A program made the position numbers and the translations under genes. Shown piece by piece: positions 11,327 to 24,521 of a DNA stretch of 64,000 nt (its first letter is position 1; each line of letters opens with the position of its first letter). A model generated the notes under the pieces. The model saw only the letters and a list, made by a program, of their open reading frames with translations, searched no databases and was not told the origin of the DNA. The DNA is from Cytospora piceicola (Eukaryota; Ascomycota; Sordariomycetes; Diaporthales; Cytosporaceae): assembly GCA_023375675.1 (NCBI GenBank), contig JALQBC010000032.1, positions 372,001 to 436,000 of the forward strand, given 5' to 3'.

Positions 11327-14300
11327 GATTGTATATGCAGTATAGCGTCTTTGCTTTGTATGGCTAGTTCACCTTTCTTGCAAGGTCGTTTGTGTAGGTA
11401 TGTATTGCTTTATCTAGTGCGGTTTTCTACCTACTTAATGAGCAACAAATAGTTCTCCCTTGTCGGCTGTCAAATTGGGAAGGAGTTTGGCCGTACTGTG
11501 TGCCTGCCAGCTGCCCAGGTGGTTAGGGGTAGACCACTTCCTGCTGCCTCTTATATGTGTATTTGGCGGTGGTGTCTCATACAACAGGGGCAGGAGTTTG
11601 ATAAGGACTACCGAATCACCCTCGATCTTCTGATTCTCGGGTTTCTGGATCCAAGGCGATCCTGTTCGACCTCTCTCCCCAAACCCAGAATCGTTGCCAG
11701 TATACACTAAGATCAATACCAACACCCTCCTCGGTGGCCGGCAGGTCAAGCGGGAGCCTGTCCCGAGCCCTCAGAAGGTCCTTGGCGGGCTTGGACGGCT
11801 GAAGGGGCAGGAGAATAAGACTTCACGTGAGGATAATGCCGTGGACGCCGGTGAGTACTGGTGCAGGGGGGCTCAGCCTGATGCAGCGCATTGCCGGCGG
11901 CAGCAAGGCTTGCCCTAAGATGAGGGCCAAGATGGGGTATAGGTGGCTGTTGGCGTGCGGCTCGCGGGAGGCCGTTGGACGTCGGTCATGCTTTCATCCA
12001 GATGTCATTCAGGCGCTCGAGAAGGCTCCAAACAGTCTTCCGATTCGGGAGGAAGAGGAGTATATGAGACTTGGCATTGCTCCGCGATGATGGAACCTCA
12101 GGAGTCCAGATGTCATGGTCTATTTTTGCTGGTAGTAACATGGATGACAAGCAGAATACGTAGATGGTTTGTGTTTCTCCCAATGGTTATATCACTTGAC
12201 AAGAGGCATATTACCAATCTCCAATTAGAAACAGCATAAGCATGAGTCTAAAACTCGGTGATTACCTAGGGGACCAGATAAAATACACTCGCGTTTTACC
12301 CACGATTGATGCCCCCTCTTCCGTCTCCACTGCAGGTCACAATCCCAGTAAGGATGCTTCACGGCTTTTTCAACGGCAAGTCCATATGTAGGAGAGACGG
12401 TTTGGATTAGGAGATTGCCAAAGAGACCTCGGGAACATGTAAATATGGACGGCGCAGGGGCTCCTGCAACCCGGAAGTGTATATATGTCTATAGTGTTGA
12501 AAGTTGTAGCCGAAGAAAACCATCCCGTAATTCTTCATGATTCGCTGTTTAGTATCAAGGTTGGAGAGGGAAGTGGCCAATCTTTGAATGGCTGGAGAAA
12601 ACAGAACCAGGGAGTGGCTTTCTGGTTGATAAGGGAAGTTAGCTAATTATTACAAAGTAATTACTTAGTATACTTGTATGATGTTCCATCACTATGAAGT
12701 GTCCAAGGCCCAATGAAGCAAATAATCCCAATCACCTTGTCCTCTCTAGAAATCCTGTAAGCTAACCATAGTAACCCCATGACGGTTGGCAACTGTGGTA
12801 AGGTACCAGTTGCATGTGATGTTTCGGTGTCTCGCGTCAAGGCATAAAAACAGAGCCTTTAACCTTGTTGTCACTCATTACCCTGTGCACACCACTTCAA
12901 ATATTGAGGGCCACCAAGGCGATATGATAACGCCCAATTCCTGCTTCAGGTTGCTGCTAACTAGTATCCTCGTGGCTCGAAAATACTCAAGTGTATAAGA
13001 ATTGGTATCATCGGCTTCCAAGGTTGCTAGGGCTTTAATTTGGGAACAAACAGTTAATCCACAGTGTAAGAGCGGAGTGGATAGCTCGGGCTTAAGCTTG
13101 CCGCGAAGCAACATGCGGATTGCGGTTCTTGGGCGCATATTTGGCCATGGGAAGGTCTATCATCCGTGGCAGAGATCCTTATTGCCTGAGTCGCCGAATA
13201 TCGGAAACGAGGGGAGTGTCAAGTTATAGTGGAGTGAAGTGATCATCGATCGATTCGGAGCCATGGAGCAGGTCAGGGGACCTTGGCTCGGACAACGAAG
13301 TAGTCTCTCAAGGCGAGTGTCCAATGATAGTGGTTATTGGAGAGGATAAGATCGAAACAGAGGTTGTATCTACCTAGGTACTATGCAATAGCAGCCTCCA
13401 AGGAAGATCCAGGCAGGCTTATACCCGACCACTTCCAAGAGTTCGTATTATGGGGCTATCAGCCTAGAACATACTACTGTATGTTTGCACTTGGAGACGA
13501 ATGAGAAATACATTATACTACACTGACGACCTTTTGATCTCAGGTGGTGGCTTCACGCTCAAGCTGGTATCACTTCAACATACCGATGGTATGAAATATG
13601 CAAGCCAGTCGTTAAGGCTCAAAATAAAGTAGGAACTATTAGTCAATGCCGTGTAATACCTGGGGTTTTTATCTTATCGGTGGGCGGGTCTCCTGTGCTG
13701 ATAAGCATGTATGAAGCTCCAGATGTTTCTCGATATGTTGATAACAAAGCAGGCCGATCCTCCACTAATAACCAACTTCCTGCCACAACACCCTTTCATT
13801 CTCCCAATGGCTTCTCCCAACGGCTTGTTCGACGTCACCCCATCAACGAGTTGTCTCTTGTCTTGGCTGTGATGGACCTGCATCTGATTTTCCAGTATTG
13901 GCTAGCACGATCTCTCGCGCACCCACTTGAGCCCGCTGCCATGTTACACGGCCTGCATGCCCGGCACGCCGGCAGTGTTCCATTTTCAGGAACACAGCAT
14001 GACGGCTCAAGGAAACATGAATGGAACATCTCATCCGCCGGTCACTACCCGTAAGAAGACTTGCTGTAGCAATGGAGTCGTACTACGGGGTACATCTGCA
14101 TGGATCCCCCACAATTGTGTCGATGGAATTGTTCAAGGAAACCAGCCGATCCGATTCCCTTCCAGGCTATCCGGCCTGCCAGGTGCTGGTAGGAGTTTAA
14201 GATAACGATGTAACACTGGTCCCTCAAACGATTGCCCCCCCCTGGCGCTGCGTCGTTCTGCTGGGGGCTGCATCGACGTTGATGTCAGACATCACTGTCA

Positions 14301-14730
14301 AATACTACAGTCCCCCGGGTCCATGGCTTACATGCAGATGCTTATCTGCAGTCTAATTCCCCTTCCGGATAGGCTGCGAGATGCCCAGGCCAAGGCCTGG
14401 GGTTGTCGATCTGAAAGATTACCAAACATGATTTGACAGTAGATCGAGCGTCGGCATTGTTAGGCATTACAATCTCGAGCTCAAGTGCTAATAATTAGGA
14501 CCATGGCCTGCCTGCTGTAGGTGACTCGGATGTTATATCATCCTGCGTGCTCCTCCTTCTTTCTCGCTATTGTTTATTCTTGTATCTATTTCCCCAGGCT
14601 CTTTCCTGCGAGTTTATGTTTCCGTACCGATCTGTCGGGACGAATACCCCCGAGACGTGACCAATAGACTGGCGAATTGGAGGCCGTGTCAAATCCTATT
14701 ATATCCTTCGAAGAGAAAAAGTCTGAGACC
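11327..14730. other. Long intergenic region
   Basis: 3.4 kb without a supportable gene. Short frames occur on both strands but lack recognisable domains and consistent coding character. A TACCTAGGTA palindrome lies near 13371. The last 200 bases before the permease are pyrimidine-rich (CTCCTCCTTCTTTCTCGC near 14550) and likely its 5' leader. Confidence 0.55.
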
Positions 14731-16700
14731 ATGAGCTTGAGAATGAGTGAAGAATCCTCGGAAAAGAAACCGGCAGGTTTCAGCGCCGAGACTGGCGGAC
14801 GACCCGAAGATGAGACCGTCGCTGCGGTTGAGGATGGAGCGGTCATCAACGCCAGTGGCTACAAAGATCAGCTGAAGAGACAATATGGGCTTCTTGGTCT
14901 GGCAGGTATTGCACTGACAGTCGACAACGCCTGGATTGCTTTGGGTTCCTCGATCTCCGTCTCTATTGGTATGTTGCCCAGCCACTATCTTCTCTGCCCC
15001 TGTTACCATGACATCGACGACTCGTGCTGACATCGGTCCCTATGATAGCTAATGGTGGTCCTCCTGGTCTTATCTTTGGCCTTATTGTTGCGTTCTTCTA
15101 CTATTCGTTCGTTGGCCTGGGACTGGCCGAGGTATGTGGTGGGATCTCCCCTTCCCCCCCTTGTGTCCCTGACCCTCTCCTTTCCCCTAATTCACCATAG
15201 AGGACTGCCGGCCAATATTACTAAACGGCGACCACCGCTTATGATAAGCAAAGATGGGACTCTTGGACTAATACCCACTATAGTTTTCAAGCAGTGTTCC
15301 CACAGCAGGTGGTGTATACCACTGGGCAACGATAGCAGCAGGACCGAGATGGGGCCGTACGGTCGGCTTCTTCGTGGGATGGATCAACTTCTACGGCTGG
15401 ATGTTTGACCTGGCCTCGCTCCTCCAGATCACGGCCAACGTCTCGGTCGCCCTCTACCAGATCTACCACCAGGACAGCTACGTAAGCGAGGCGTGGCACG
15501 TATACGTCGCCTACCTCATCATCCTGTGGCTGTGCGTCTCCATCGTCGTCTTTGTCAACCGCCTCGTCCCGCACACCCAGACGGCGGGCATGTTCTTCGT
15601 CATCGTCGGCGGCATCGTCACCATCATCGTCATCGCGGCCATGCCCAAGCAGCACGCGAGCAACCACTTTGTCTGGGGCTCCTTCAAGGAGAACAACACG
15701 ACGGGCTGGCAGGGCGGCATCGCCTTCCTCCTCGGCGTCCTCAACGGGTCCTTCACCATCGGCACGCCCGATGCCATTACACACATGGCTGAGGAGCTCC
15801 CGCACCCCAAGAAGGACCTGCCCAGGGCCATCGCCCTGCAGATCGGGCTGGGCTTCATCTACGCCTTCGTCTTCGCCATCGCCATCTCGTACGCCATCAC
15901 GGACCTGAGCGTCCTGACCCAGGGCATCAACACGTACCCGCTCGCGAGCATCTACGCCCAGGCCACGGCCCACAGCGACGGGAGCCAGAACATCGGCGCC
16001 CAGTTCGGCCTGCTCTTCATCATCTGGTGCTCCTCCATGCTCTGCTGCGTGGGGACCACCGTCACCAACTCCCGCATCTACTGGGCCCTCGCCCGCGACA
16101 ACGCCGTGCCCTTCTCGGGCTTCTTCGCCCGCGTCAGCGAGAAGCTGTCGTGCCCCGTCCCCGCCACCCTCTTCGTCGCCGTCGTCGCCACCGGCCTGGG
16201 CGCCATCCCCCTGGGCAGCTCCGCCGCCTTCGTCGACCTCACGGGCTCCTTCATCATCCTCACCACCGTGTCGTACGCCATCCCGTTCCTGTGCAACGTC
16301 TTGACCAAGAGGCAGAACTTCCCCGTGGGGGCCTTCACCCTGGGCAAGTGGGGCAATGCTATCAACCTGACGGCTGTGCTGTTCATCACCGTGTTTAACA
16401 TCTTTTACTGCTTCCGTGAGTAACCCTGAACCGTCCCATGTATATGTTACGACGATGAGACTAACCGTTTTGTCTGCTCCAGCCTACGCCCTCCCCACCA
16501 CCGTAGAAGCGATGAATTACAACGCCGTGATCCTAGTCGGTGTCATTGTCCTCACAGCATCATGGTGGTTTTTGCACGCCAGAAAGCACTACCCCGGCCC
16601 CAAGGTCATGACCATGTACATACACGAGGGGCAAACCGTCCAGATGCCACTCGAGGCTGGAGGGTTGAGCACAGAGCGGCCGGAAAAGAAGGACCATTGA
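14731..16700 (+). CDS. APC-family amino acid/choline permease
   Basis: Four exons (14731-14968, 15049-15131, 15284-16415, 16493 region corrected to 16483-16700) encode 556 aa. The splice of exon 2 to exon 3 rebuilds the family hallmark VPTAGGVYHW. This is a plasma-membrane permease of the APC superfamily, close to the fungal choline/GABA/amino-acid group (Hnm1-like), with about 12 hydrophobic segments, the GTPDAITHMAEE motif typical of these fungal carriers, and cytosolic charged ends. The substrate cannot be fixed from sequence. An in-frame TTG start at 14677 was rejected in favour of the first ATG, MSLRMSEESS. It is convergent with NPT1; the stop codons are 318 bp apart. Confidence 0.88.
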
Positions 16701-17018
16701 AACCGTGCTGTGCTGGGCGGCAGCGTGAGGAATGGATATAATGAGACATATTTGGGGGTTACGGTTACCCAGATAGATATATGAGATACCCTGATATTAC
16801 AATAAACAGTTAGCTTCAAATGCACTTCTATGAGGATGAGTAAAAAGTCGTTTCATTGGGATCCGAGATCCAACCTATGACGCCCGCCGTTCCAGTCTAA
16901 AACCGATCTATTCAGTGGTATCCTTAGCAACAACATAAGCCCGCGGGCGACTGCAGTAAATCTTCGCAAACATCTGCGGGTGTCCTTCCTCGTTGGCTGG
17001 CCTGGCACGCTTGGACTC
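16701..17018. other. Convergent spacer, permease / NPT1
   Basis: A 318-bp gap holding the two 3' ends. It contains a polyadenylation-type hexamer at 16801 and no ORF of interest. Confidence 0.6.
16801..16806 (+). terminator. Candidate polyadenylation signal of the permease gene
   Basis: An AATAAA hexamer lies 100 bases after the permease stop codon in AT-rich sequence. Fungal signals are loose, so this is only a candidate. Confidence 0.35.
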
Positions 17019-18675
17019 CTAAGCCTTCGCCGCGCCGTCGGCACCCCACCTCCGCGTCTCGTCGCCGTCCTTCCACTCCTTCTCGACGTAGCCGAGCTCA
17101 CGCTTAACCCTCTGCACGGTCTCCGAGTCTCCTGTGTTCTTGCCGATGTTGTCGCTGTAGTTCAGAGTCAGTTTCGCAAACATGTCAAAATAAAGAAAGT
17201 CCCGGGCCAGGATGGAAATGTGCTCACCTGATCTTGATGGCCGCGTTGTTGGCCGCAGATTTCAGCTTGATGACGATGTTCATCGGTGTTGATTTGGTGC
17301 CGTCAGACAGGCGAACAAAGTCGTTGGTCAGGAACGTGCCGACACCAAAGGTTGGCTGGAACCCGGCATCCTCGGCGACCTTCTTGTACTCCAGACACCT
17401 CTCGATGTTCAGCGAGTCCGAGAAGACAATCACCTTCTTGTCCTTCACGCCCGCCCCGTCGTAGAAATTCCGCATGGTCTTGACAAACTCCTTGGGGTCA
17501 CCCGAGTCCTGCCTCACGCCGGTGAAGACGTCGGCGTAGGTCCTGGGCTTCGGGCTGCCGCCGCCGCTGCCGCCGCCGCCCTCGGCCAGGCCCGCGTGGG
17601 CGAGCAGGTCCTTGGAGGCGGCGATGAAGTTGTCCGCGAGTGAGGGCCTGTGCTCGGTGGCGCGGGGCGCGTCGGGCAGGCGCTCGATGGGCCGGCTGAA
17701 GGCCTTGAGGAACTCGGGCGTGCCGAACGTGTCGGTCAGGGCGATGCCGAGCACGCCCTCGCCGAAGCAGCCGACCCAGTGCTGCAGGGCGTCCTCGGTG
17801 GCGCGCGAGTACTCGTTCTTGATGGCGGCGATGCCCATGAACCACTCGTGGGCGACGGTGCCGACGGGCGGGATGCCGAAGCGCATGGCGAGGTGCACGT
17901 TGCTGGTCCCCGAGAGCTTGCCCGGCTGGCCCCTGCCCTCGGCCTCCTTGCTGGCGCGGACCAGGCCCCTGAAGACCAGGGCCTGGGTGTGGTAGTCCCT
18001 CCGGCGGCGGGTGCCGAACTCGGAGAAGACGCAGCCGGCCTCGAGGAGCCTTGCGCCCTTCTCGTGGGCCTTCTCTTCCTGTCCCTCATAGTCCCAGTCC
18101 TTGTCCATGAACTTGAAGTAGGCCTCGGAGGTCAGGGCCAGGATGGGGATCTCGTAGAGGATGGTGTCGACCCAGGTTCCCTTGATCTCGATGTGGACGT
18201 CGCCGAGGTCGGTGGCTGCGCCGGTGTCTTGGCCGGCGGGGTTGAACTGGACAATGACCTGCTCGCGCGGGTGTAGGCGGAACTCTTGTAGGAATTCGAG
18301 GTACTCGGAGTTCAGGTATGTGCAGTGCTGCTTGAGGAAGTGAAGCTCTTCGGGCAAGAGGGAGATGTTTCCGAGTTCTGCGCGCAAACGGAACGTCAGT
18401 CGGTTGGTTGGTCAGACAGTCACTGGGGAAGTCGCAGGCTCTCAAGCTTCATGTCAAGGGCAAATACAATGCGACATACTTGTAATCTGCTCCTGGAGCC
18501 AGCGATATGCCTCACGCGACAACTTCTTCTCCGGGGTACGGTTGGTGAAGGCGTAGCTCACTGATACATCCTTGAAGTACTTGAAGACGGCGCATTGCAT
18601 AGTCAGCTTGTAGAGGTCAGTATCCAAGAAGGATATGACGCCCTCTGGATAGGGCGACGAGCTATTGAAATCCAT
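17019..18675 (-). CDS. NPT1: Nicotinate phosphoribosyltransferase
   Basis: Three minus-strand exons (18675-18480, 18377-17228, 17154-17019) encode 493 aa. The enzyme makes nicotinate mononucleotide from nicotinate and PRPP, the entry step of NAD salvage (Preiss-Handler pathway). Diagnostic stretches are [12 protein letters not shown] near the N-terminus, [42 protein letters not shown] and the terminal [15 protein letters not shown] block. The ATG at 18675 ([12 protein letters not shown]) sits just before the conserved start; a longer in-frame start at 18801 would add 42 low-complexity residues. A Gly/Ser linker near the middle (GGGGSGGGS) is a small lineage-specific insertion. The gene is divergent from UTP4. 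Confidence 0.95.
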
Positions 18676-19544
18676 AGCAAAATTCGGGTCAGGTTTTGGG
18701 TATGATGGTGGTGTGGGTGTAGATTTGTTGTCGTTAATTGTTCGTCGTTCGCATTTGTAGAGCCGACGGGTGGGCGGGCATGGAACCTTGATGAGGGGCA
18801 CTTTGGGAAGCTACTTAAAGAAGGCTGACAAAAAGTTGAGGAGGGGAGATCAATATTCGGAAGACACGGCAGCATGCCTTTACTGCATTTTTTAAAAGAT
18901 TGTCCAGCAGAGATCTAGCTTACAGTCTATATACACTTGTTTCAGTAGCTGTTTGTATAAGATGAGTTGACTAGCTCTTAAGGAGATGTCAAGTAGCGAC
19001 AAGATAGCGAGATAAAGATTGTATTGTAGGAGGGTGTCTTTCCCATCCCACCTTGATCCTGGAATATCCAGGGTACTTAGGAACTGACTGCATTCACCAC
19101 CAGGAAAAGCTTCCCCTCCTGTTAACTACCTAGGTACTATAGAATCTCAAACTTGTGCCGTCAGTGAGACAATTGAACGACAGTGGGGGCACAGTTGACT
19201 TAGTGGGGCTCTTGGGCCTTATAGTGGATCTGTCCGGGATGCTGGCACGGGCCTCAATTGGGCTTTTTGCATGCTAGCTCTCCCTGTCTGCTTGCCTGCC
19301 CTGCCCGGCGGTTGGTGGCTTTTGCCTGCCGGCAAATAATCTCCCGTTCAAGGGTCTCCAAGCTGCAGAAAAAAAGTTTTGGATTTTCTATGCGACCAAG
19401 TTGATGTGAAGTGATCCAAATCCAGTCCTGCAGCAACTCCTTGTCGCAGAGTTTCCCTTTCAACAGTCCACGGTCGCAACAGACCGCAGATAATAGGGAG
19501 AGGAGCACAAGACATTCCCTCAAACACTTCCCACACAGCCCATT
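18676..19544. promoter_or_regulatory. Divergent promoter region, NPT1 / UTP4
   Basis: An 869-bp region between divergent housekeeping starts. It contains one CTACCTAGGTACT palindrome near 19126. No gene is supportable; the short frames near the UTP4 start are leader sequence. Confidence 0.5.
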
Positions 19545-22214
19545 ATGGATATCCATCGCTGCCGTTTCGTTCCTTTCCCAGCTTCCCCCATCAATGCTGT
19601 CGCCTTCTCCCACCCCCTGCTCTCCGCCAAACGACAGGCCCGACTGGCCATTGGCAGAGCCAACGGCGACATAGAGATATGGAACCCCTTGAACGGCAAC
19701 TGGTTCCAGGAGACTATACTGCGGGGTGGTCGGGATAGGAGTGTCGATGCTCTTGTTTGGGTCACGGGAGACGATGAGGTGCTGTCAGACGGGACTGTCA
19801 TCGTTGGCAAGTCTCGCCTGTTTAGCATTGGCTACACCACTACCGTGACGGAGTGGGACCTCGAGAAGGGCCGCGCAAAGAAACATGCCAGTGGACAACA
19901 CGGTGACATATGGTGCTTGGCCGCCCAACCAGCACCTCCCAAGGACACCCAGAATGGCGTCGCCGCAACGAACCAACCCCAGAGGCTGGTCGCCGGTACT
20001 ATGGATGGAAGTATCGTGCTGTACTCGATCGACGACGACGACCTCCAGTTCCAGCGAGTCCTCGTCAAGACCGCCAAGCAAAACATCAAGATGGTTAGCA
20101 TTGCTTTCCAGTCTCGACAGGTCGCCATTGTTGGCTGCTCCGATAGCACCATCCGAGTATACGACTTGAGGAGAGGAGAGCTGCTGCGCAAGATGACCCT
20201 GGGAAAGGACCTCATCGGGGGCGCAAAGGAGGTCATCGTGTGGTCTGTCAAGTGCCTCAAGAACGGCGACATCGTCTCTGGTGATTCCACCGGTCAGATC
20301 TGCATCTGGGATGGAAAGACCTACACCCAGGCACAGAGGATCCAGGGTCACAAGTCGGATGTTCTGAGTCTTGCAACAAGTGTGGATGGCTTGTCCATCG
20401 TCTCCGGAGGCATGGACCGTCGCACAGCGCTGTACCGTCCCATGAAGAGCGACCCCTCTCGTTGGCAAAGGGTTCACTACAGGAAATACCACGACCACGA
20501 CGTCAAGACCATGGCCTCTTTCGAAGGTCAGGGCATGAGCGTCGTCGTGTCTGGAGGGCCCGATGCGACCCCCGTCGTCACCCCCCTGCGCCACGCTGGA
20601 GTTGAGAACCACCGAACCCTCTCCCATTTGCCACACGCGATCCCCTTGCAGAGCGCTCCCCGAGCACGCCTGATTATCAGCTGGTGGGACAGAGAAGTGC
20701 ACATCTGGAAGCTCCGTCGGCCGATGAAGGACCTGCTGAAGAGCGACGATGTCGAACAAAGCATGGAAAGTAACCGCAAGTTGCTCGGTCGCATCCTCAT
20801 CAAGGGTGAGTCCAACATCACTTCGGCTTCGATCAGCAAAGATGGCTCTATGCTTGTCGTCTCAACCGTTTCGGCCATCAAGGCCTTCCACTTGACCACG
20901 AGCTCGAACTCCAAGGAAGAAATGAAGATCCGGAAGATCGAAGTGCCCGCTGCTATCGAGAGCTCGGGGGCTTCGCTGGTTCAGATCTCTCCAAACGGCC
21001 AATGGCTGTGTTGGATTCAGGAAGAAAGCCAGGTCCGCATAACAAAAATAACACACGCGGATGGGCAAGTCACTATACAGCCACGCGCTGCAAAGCTGAA
21101 CCGACTGAGGCGAAACGTCCCCAAGCATATTCGACTGGGTGGCCTGGGAACATACGACAGGCGTGTCACGCACATTGCATTTTCGCCAGACAGCAACGTC
21201 CTCGCTACCGCCGACCTGGCTGGCTACGTCGATACATGGGTCACACACGATGGCCCAGCACAAACTGGCGTCGAGTCAACAGAAGACAGTGACGCTTCCT
21301 CGGCTTCCAGCGACTCGTCAGATGATGAGGAAGAAGAAGAGTCTGGCCTGCGCTGGATCCGCAACCCCAAGGCATCCCTCTTTCCCAGACTTTCGCATGC
21401 ACCAGTAGCGTTGTCTTTCTCCGATGAAGCCCTGGGACCGAAACTCCGGGATGAGGGCGACGAGTCACAGGACGACTACGTCCTGCTCGCCATCACGACC
21501 GCCTCCCGTATCTACACATTCCACCCTCTCGAGGGATCACTCACCAGGTGGTCCCGGAGGAATCCCGTGTGGAAGCTGCCCGAGGAGATCCGCGCCACGC
21601 GCGACCTGATCAAGGGCGTCGTGTGGCAAGGGCCCCGGATCTGGATGTACGGCGCGTCCTTCCTCTTCATGCTGGACATCTCCCTCGACCTCCCCGAGGA
21701 CCAGGCAGCGACGGCGCCCAAGAAGGGCAGGAAACGCAAGCGCGGCGGCGACACCGGCGCGGGCAGCAAGGCCGAGGTCGGCGCGCTCGCGCCCCAGCAC
21801 GTGCGCATGTCCCTGGCCGGGGACGGCAAGACGGGCGAGTGGGTGGACATCGACATGGCGGACGCGGAGGCGCAGCAGCAGCAGCAGCAGGCGAGCGGGA
21901 CCGGGGACGAGGAGGACGAGGAGGAGGACGACGAGGAGGAGGAGGGGGGCGAGCTGGAGAAGCTGCGCAAGCGGCAGCAGCAGAAGCCGGACGGCGAGGG
22001 GGGCGGGGACCACGCGCCCGGCGCCGAGGACAGGCGCAGGAAGTGGTGGCACACGTACAAATACAGGCCGATACTGGGCGTCGTGCCGCTCGAGGGCGGC
22101 AAGGCCAGCAGCAAGGGCAAGAAGGCCGCCGGGGGCGTGCCGCCGCTGGAGGTGGCGCTGGTGGAGAGGCCGAAGTGGGACGTCGACATGCCGGCTCGGT
22201 ATGTGGAGGAGTAG
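19545..22214 (+). CDS. UTP4: U3 snoRNP / t-UTP subunit Utp4 (cirhin homologue)
   Basis: A single-exon 889-aa WD40 protein beginning MDIHRCRFVPFP, the conserved start of Utp4/cirhin. In yeast, Utp4 belongs to the UTP-A subcomplex that binds nascent pre-rRNA for 18S processing in the nucleolus. WD-type blades can be followed over roughly residues 15-560 (for example LAIGRANGDIEIWNP, SGDSTGQICIWDGKT and the VSGGMDRRTALY blade). Beyond the family core there is a basic KKGRKRKRGGD patch, a short polyglutamine run near residue 780 and a strongly acidic stretch before the C-terminal region with VALVERPKWDVDMP. It is longer than yeast Utp4 (about 776 aa) because of these insertions. Confidence 0.88.
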   Translation: MDIHRCRFVPFPASPINAVAFSHPLLSAKRQARLAIGRANGDIEIWNPLNGNWFQETILRGGRDRSVDALVWVTGDDEVLSDGTVIVGKSRLFSIGYTTTVTEWDLEKGRAKKHASGQHGDIWCLAAQPAPPKDTQNGVAATNQPQRLVAGTMDGSIVLYSIDDDDLQFQRVLVKTAKQNIKMVSIAFQSRQVAIVGCSDSTIRVYDLRRGELLRKMTLGKDLIGGAKEVIVWSVKCLKNGDIVSGDSTGQICIWDGKTYTQAQRIQGHKSDVLSLATSVDGLSIVSGGMDRRTALYRPMKSDPSRWQRVHYRKYHDHDVKTMASFEGQGMSVVVSGGPDATPVVTPLRHAGVENHRTLSHLPHAIPLQSAPRARLIISWWDREVHIWKLRRPMKDLLKSDDVEQSMESNRKLLGRILIKGESNITSASISKDGSMLVVSTVSAIKAFHLTTSSNSKEEMKIRKIEVPAAIESSGASLVQISPNGQWLCWIQEESQVRITKITHADGQVTIQPRAAKLNRLRRNVPKHIRLGGLGTYDRRVTHIAFSPDSNVLATADLAGYVDTWVTHDGPAQTGVESTEDSDASSASSDSSDDEEEEESGLRWIRNPKASLFPRLSHAPVALSFSDEALGPKLRDEGDESQDDYVLLAITTASRIYTFHPLEGSLTRWSRRNPVWKLPEEIRATRDLIKGVVWQGPRIWMYGASFLFMLDISLDLPEDQAATAPKKGRKRKRGGDTGAGSKAEVGALAPQHVRMSLAGDGKTGEWVDIDMADAEAQQQQQQASGTGDEEDEEEDDEEEEGGELEKLRKRQQQKPDGEGGGDHAPGAEDRRRKWWHTYKYRPILGVVPLEGGKASSKGKKAAGGVPPLEVALVERPKWDVDMPARYVEE

Positions 22215-24521
22215 GGAGGGGGGCGTGCGGGCAGGCTGTGTGGTGGAGAGGGTGTTGTCTGGTCGGAGGTGCGGATGTCATGTCTCTGCTGACGGGGTAG
22301 ATATCACTTGGTGCTTGAATAGTCTGTACATAAGAGGCCAAGAGGCCGGTTTGATACCAAATTAGACATGATGGACCATTCAATACCGGGGCCAGGGCCT
22401 CTTGAATAATCATACATGATATTAGTATGTTGTGTACATGGGAACTGTCATAACATGGTAGATCGCCATAATCGCGAAGTATTTCTTACGACCTTGCTCA
22501 GTCGTTCGCGTTCCTCTGGGCTTTTGAACTTGCCGTTGGCGTGAGGTTGTGTACAGTTATCTAACTAGTGAGCATATTCTAGTATCATCAAGTGTTTACG
22601 ATTGCTAGTGTTAAGAGATACCAATACAATCGTAGTAACTTCATATTCATTATACATAGTAAAGTATCTACTTATATGCCCTGTCACCTGTAGCCTCACT
22701 TTTATGTATATCGTGTACGCCTTGGCATATGTATCTATATAAACTTATGAATTTGAACGAATTCCAGTGGCAGAAGAGACCCTATTATAAGGTTTAAGCT
22801 CTTCTGCCTACCATCTAGTCACTACATGTATTTTGGCTCGTCGGGGTATCCTGAATATTCCTCAGCAAGCCTGTAATTATAGTCTACTTAACTTACTTCT
22901 GCAGGAGGACTAGGGTATTACTAACAGTATGCATTCTTGCAGTGTCTATATATATGTCGATAGTATCCCAGTCATATGACGGGCCAACTCAACTCATTGA
23001 ATTTACTTGAATAGTACTTGGTAGACTGTTTCCTCAGTTGAATTGACCTTGAGTACAAGGGGGAAAGAGGAAAATAAGGAAGGGAAATGGATCTTGAAGG
23101 GACTGCACTGAACAAACGAGCAATTACAGTTAGAAGAAATCGGATCCGGAACTACCCTAGGGTAATGGAATATTTCTTGAATATCTGATGTTTCCTCTTC
23201 GACTCATACTCAACCTCGCATAACAATTCCTTCATATGTCCAGTCCTGAACGGGGAGCTAGCCTGCCCTATAGATGCCTGGGTGTTACACAAGCACGTAG
23301 AGACTATGACCAGGTACAGATCTGCTTCGACCGATTGAAGTGATCATCTTGCGAAACTTCATATCTGACCCCTGAAATCTGAAGATGGCATGTCTGGAAC
23401 GTAACCGAACGTAGGGAGTGGCCAGGCTGGCATGATCATCAAATACCCCTTTACCGAGTTCTCCCCCTTGCTTGCCAGAAGAGACTGATTATGTTTCCAA
23501 TATTATGGACAGGCCCTTCTAGATCATCCTGAATTTTCTTGGCCAGGGATTAGAAACGTGAGTTTCGTTGGCATCCCCGGGCAAACTCTGCCTGATGGAG
23601 GATACCACCGTTTTCCAGGGCTTAGTTTTCTTAACTCTAAATAGTCAATATTCATGCTTATATATGCATTGGAATCCCCCCTGTTTGGAAGTAAATTGAT
23701 GTATACCACATAGATACAAGCGCGTTCAACTACGTAATGTTTTCAGTTCTCGTGATGCTCCTGTCATCCAGATGTCCGCCAAGCCTGTACGTGCACCTCG
23801 AACATTGAACTTATTCTATCATGTAACCTTCCAGATGTCCGTGAAATCTATCGAGAAATGAGATATGACCCATACATTATTATATATACCATGGAGTGTC
23901 TAACTCACCTCCCCCACCGTTGCCACCCAATATCACAAGAAGCACGCTCAGGACAACTTCAGTTGCGCTGCCGTGACCTCCCCCGTTCCCTCCGGCAATC
24001 GTAGCTTCAAAAACCGGCACGATTAAAACGCCGGCCGCGCGTCAACAATTCCGAAAATTTATAGCGTGCACGGTTCACAACTTTATATATATATACCTAG
24101 GTATATATATTGGCTCCTGTTACAAAAACACGTCCTAAGGCTAATAATTATGCATACGACTTTCGGAATCATTGGTCGCCGGTAACGGCTAATCTATTTA
24201 TTCCGATTTTTCTGAGCGCCTAGGCACTGGGCATCTTATTTACTTCATACGCTCTCTCGGATAAATTTGATCAGATTTAATTCGATAATTCAATTCACAC
24301 ATAAAATCATACGCTCGCTCTGGTGCTCTAAGTTCTCCCTTGCTTCCAAGGTTCGTACATGTCAACCTATGTAGGGTACGCCTAACAAAAGAAGATTTCT
24401 GGAACCTTGCGGAGGACGTCAACGTCCTGCAAGTCTACTAACGGGAGACTAAGACAAATCGCAAGCAAATAAACGGTCTATTAACCAGAAACGTCTAGCC
24501 GAGACATGATTCAACCGTATA
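22215..24521. other. AT-rich intergenic region
   Basis: 2.3 kb with no supportable gene. Much of it (about 22400-23100 and 23850-24400) is visibly AT-rich, with TATATA runs such as that at 24087-24110. It may contain decayed repeats, but I can see no terminal repeats or coding remnants. Confidence 0.55.

Noticed and set aside
15287..15973. 228-aa minus-strand ORF opposite the permease
   Set aside because: Antisense shadow of conserved transmembrane coding sequence.
17650..18276. 208-aa plus-strand ORF opposite NPT1
   Set aside because: Antisense shadow; no start context and repetitive acidic composition.
21548..22300. Alternative-frame ORFs of about 250 aa over the 3' part of UTP4, both strands
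   Set aside because: Arg/Gly/Ala or Pro/Arg-rich translations caused by GC bias; the UTP4 frame explains the sequence.
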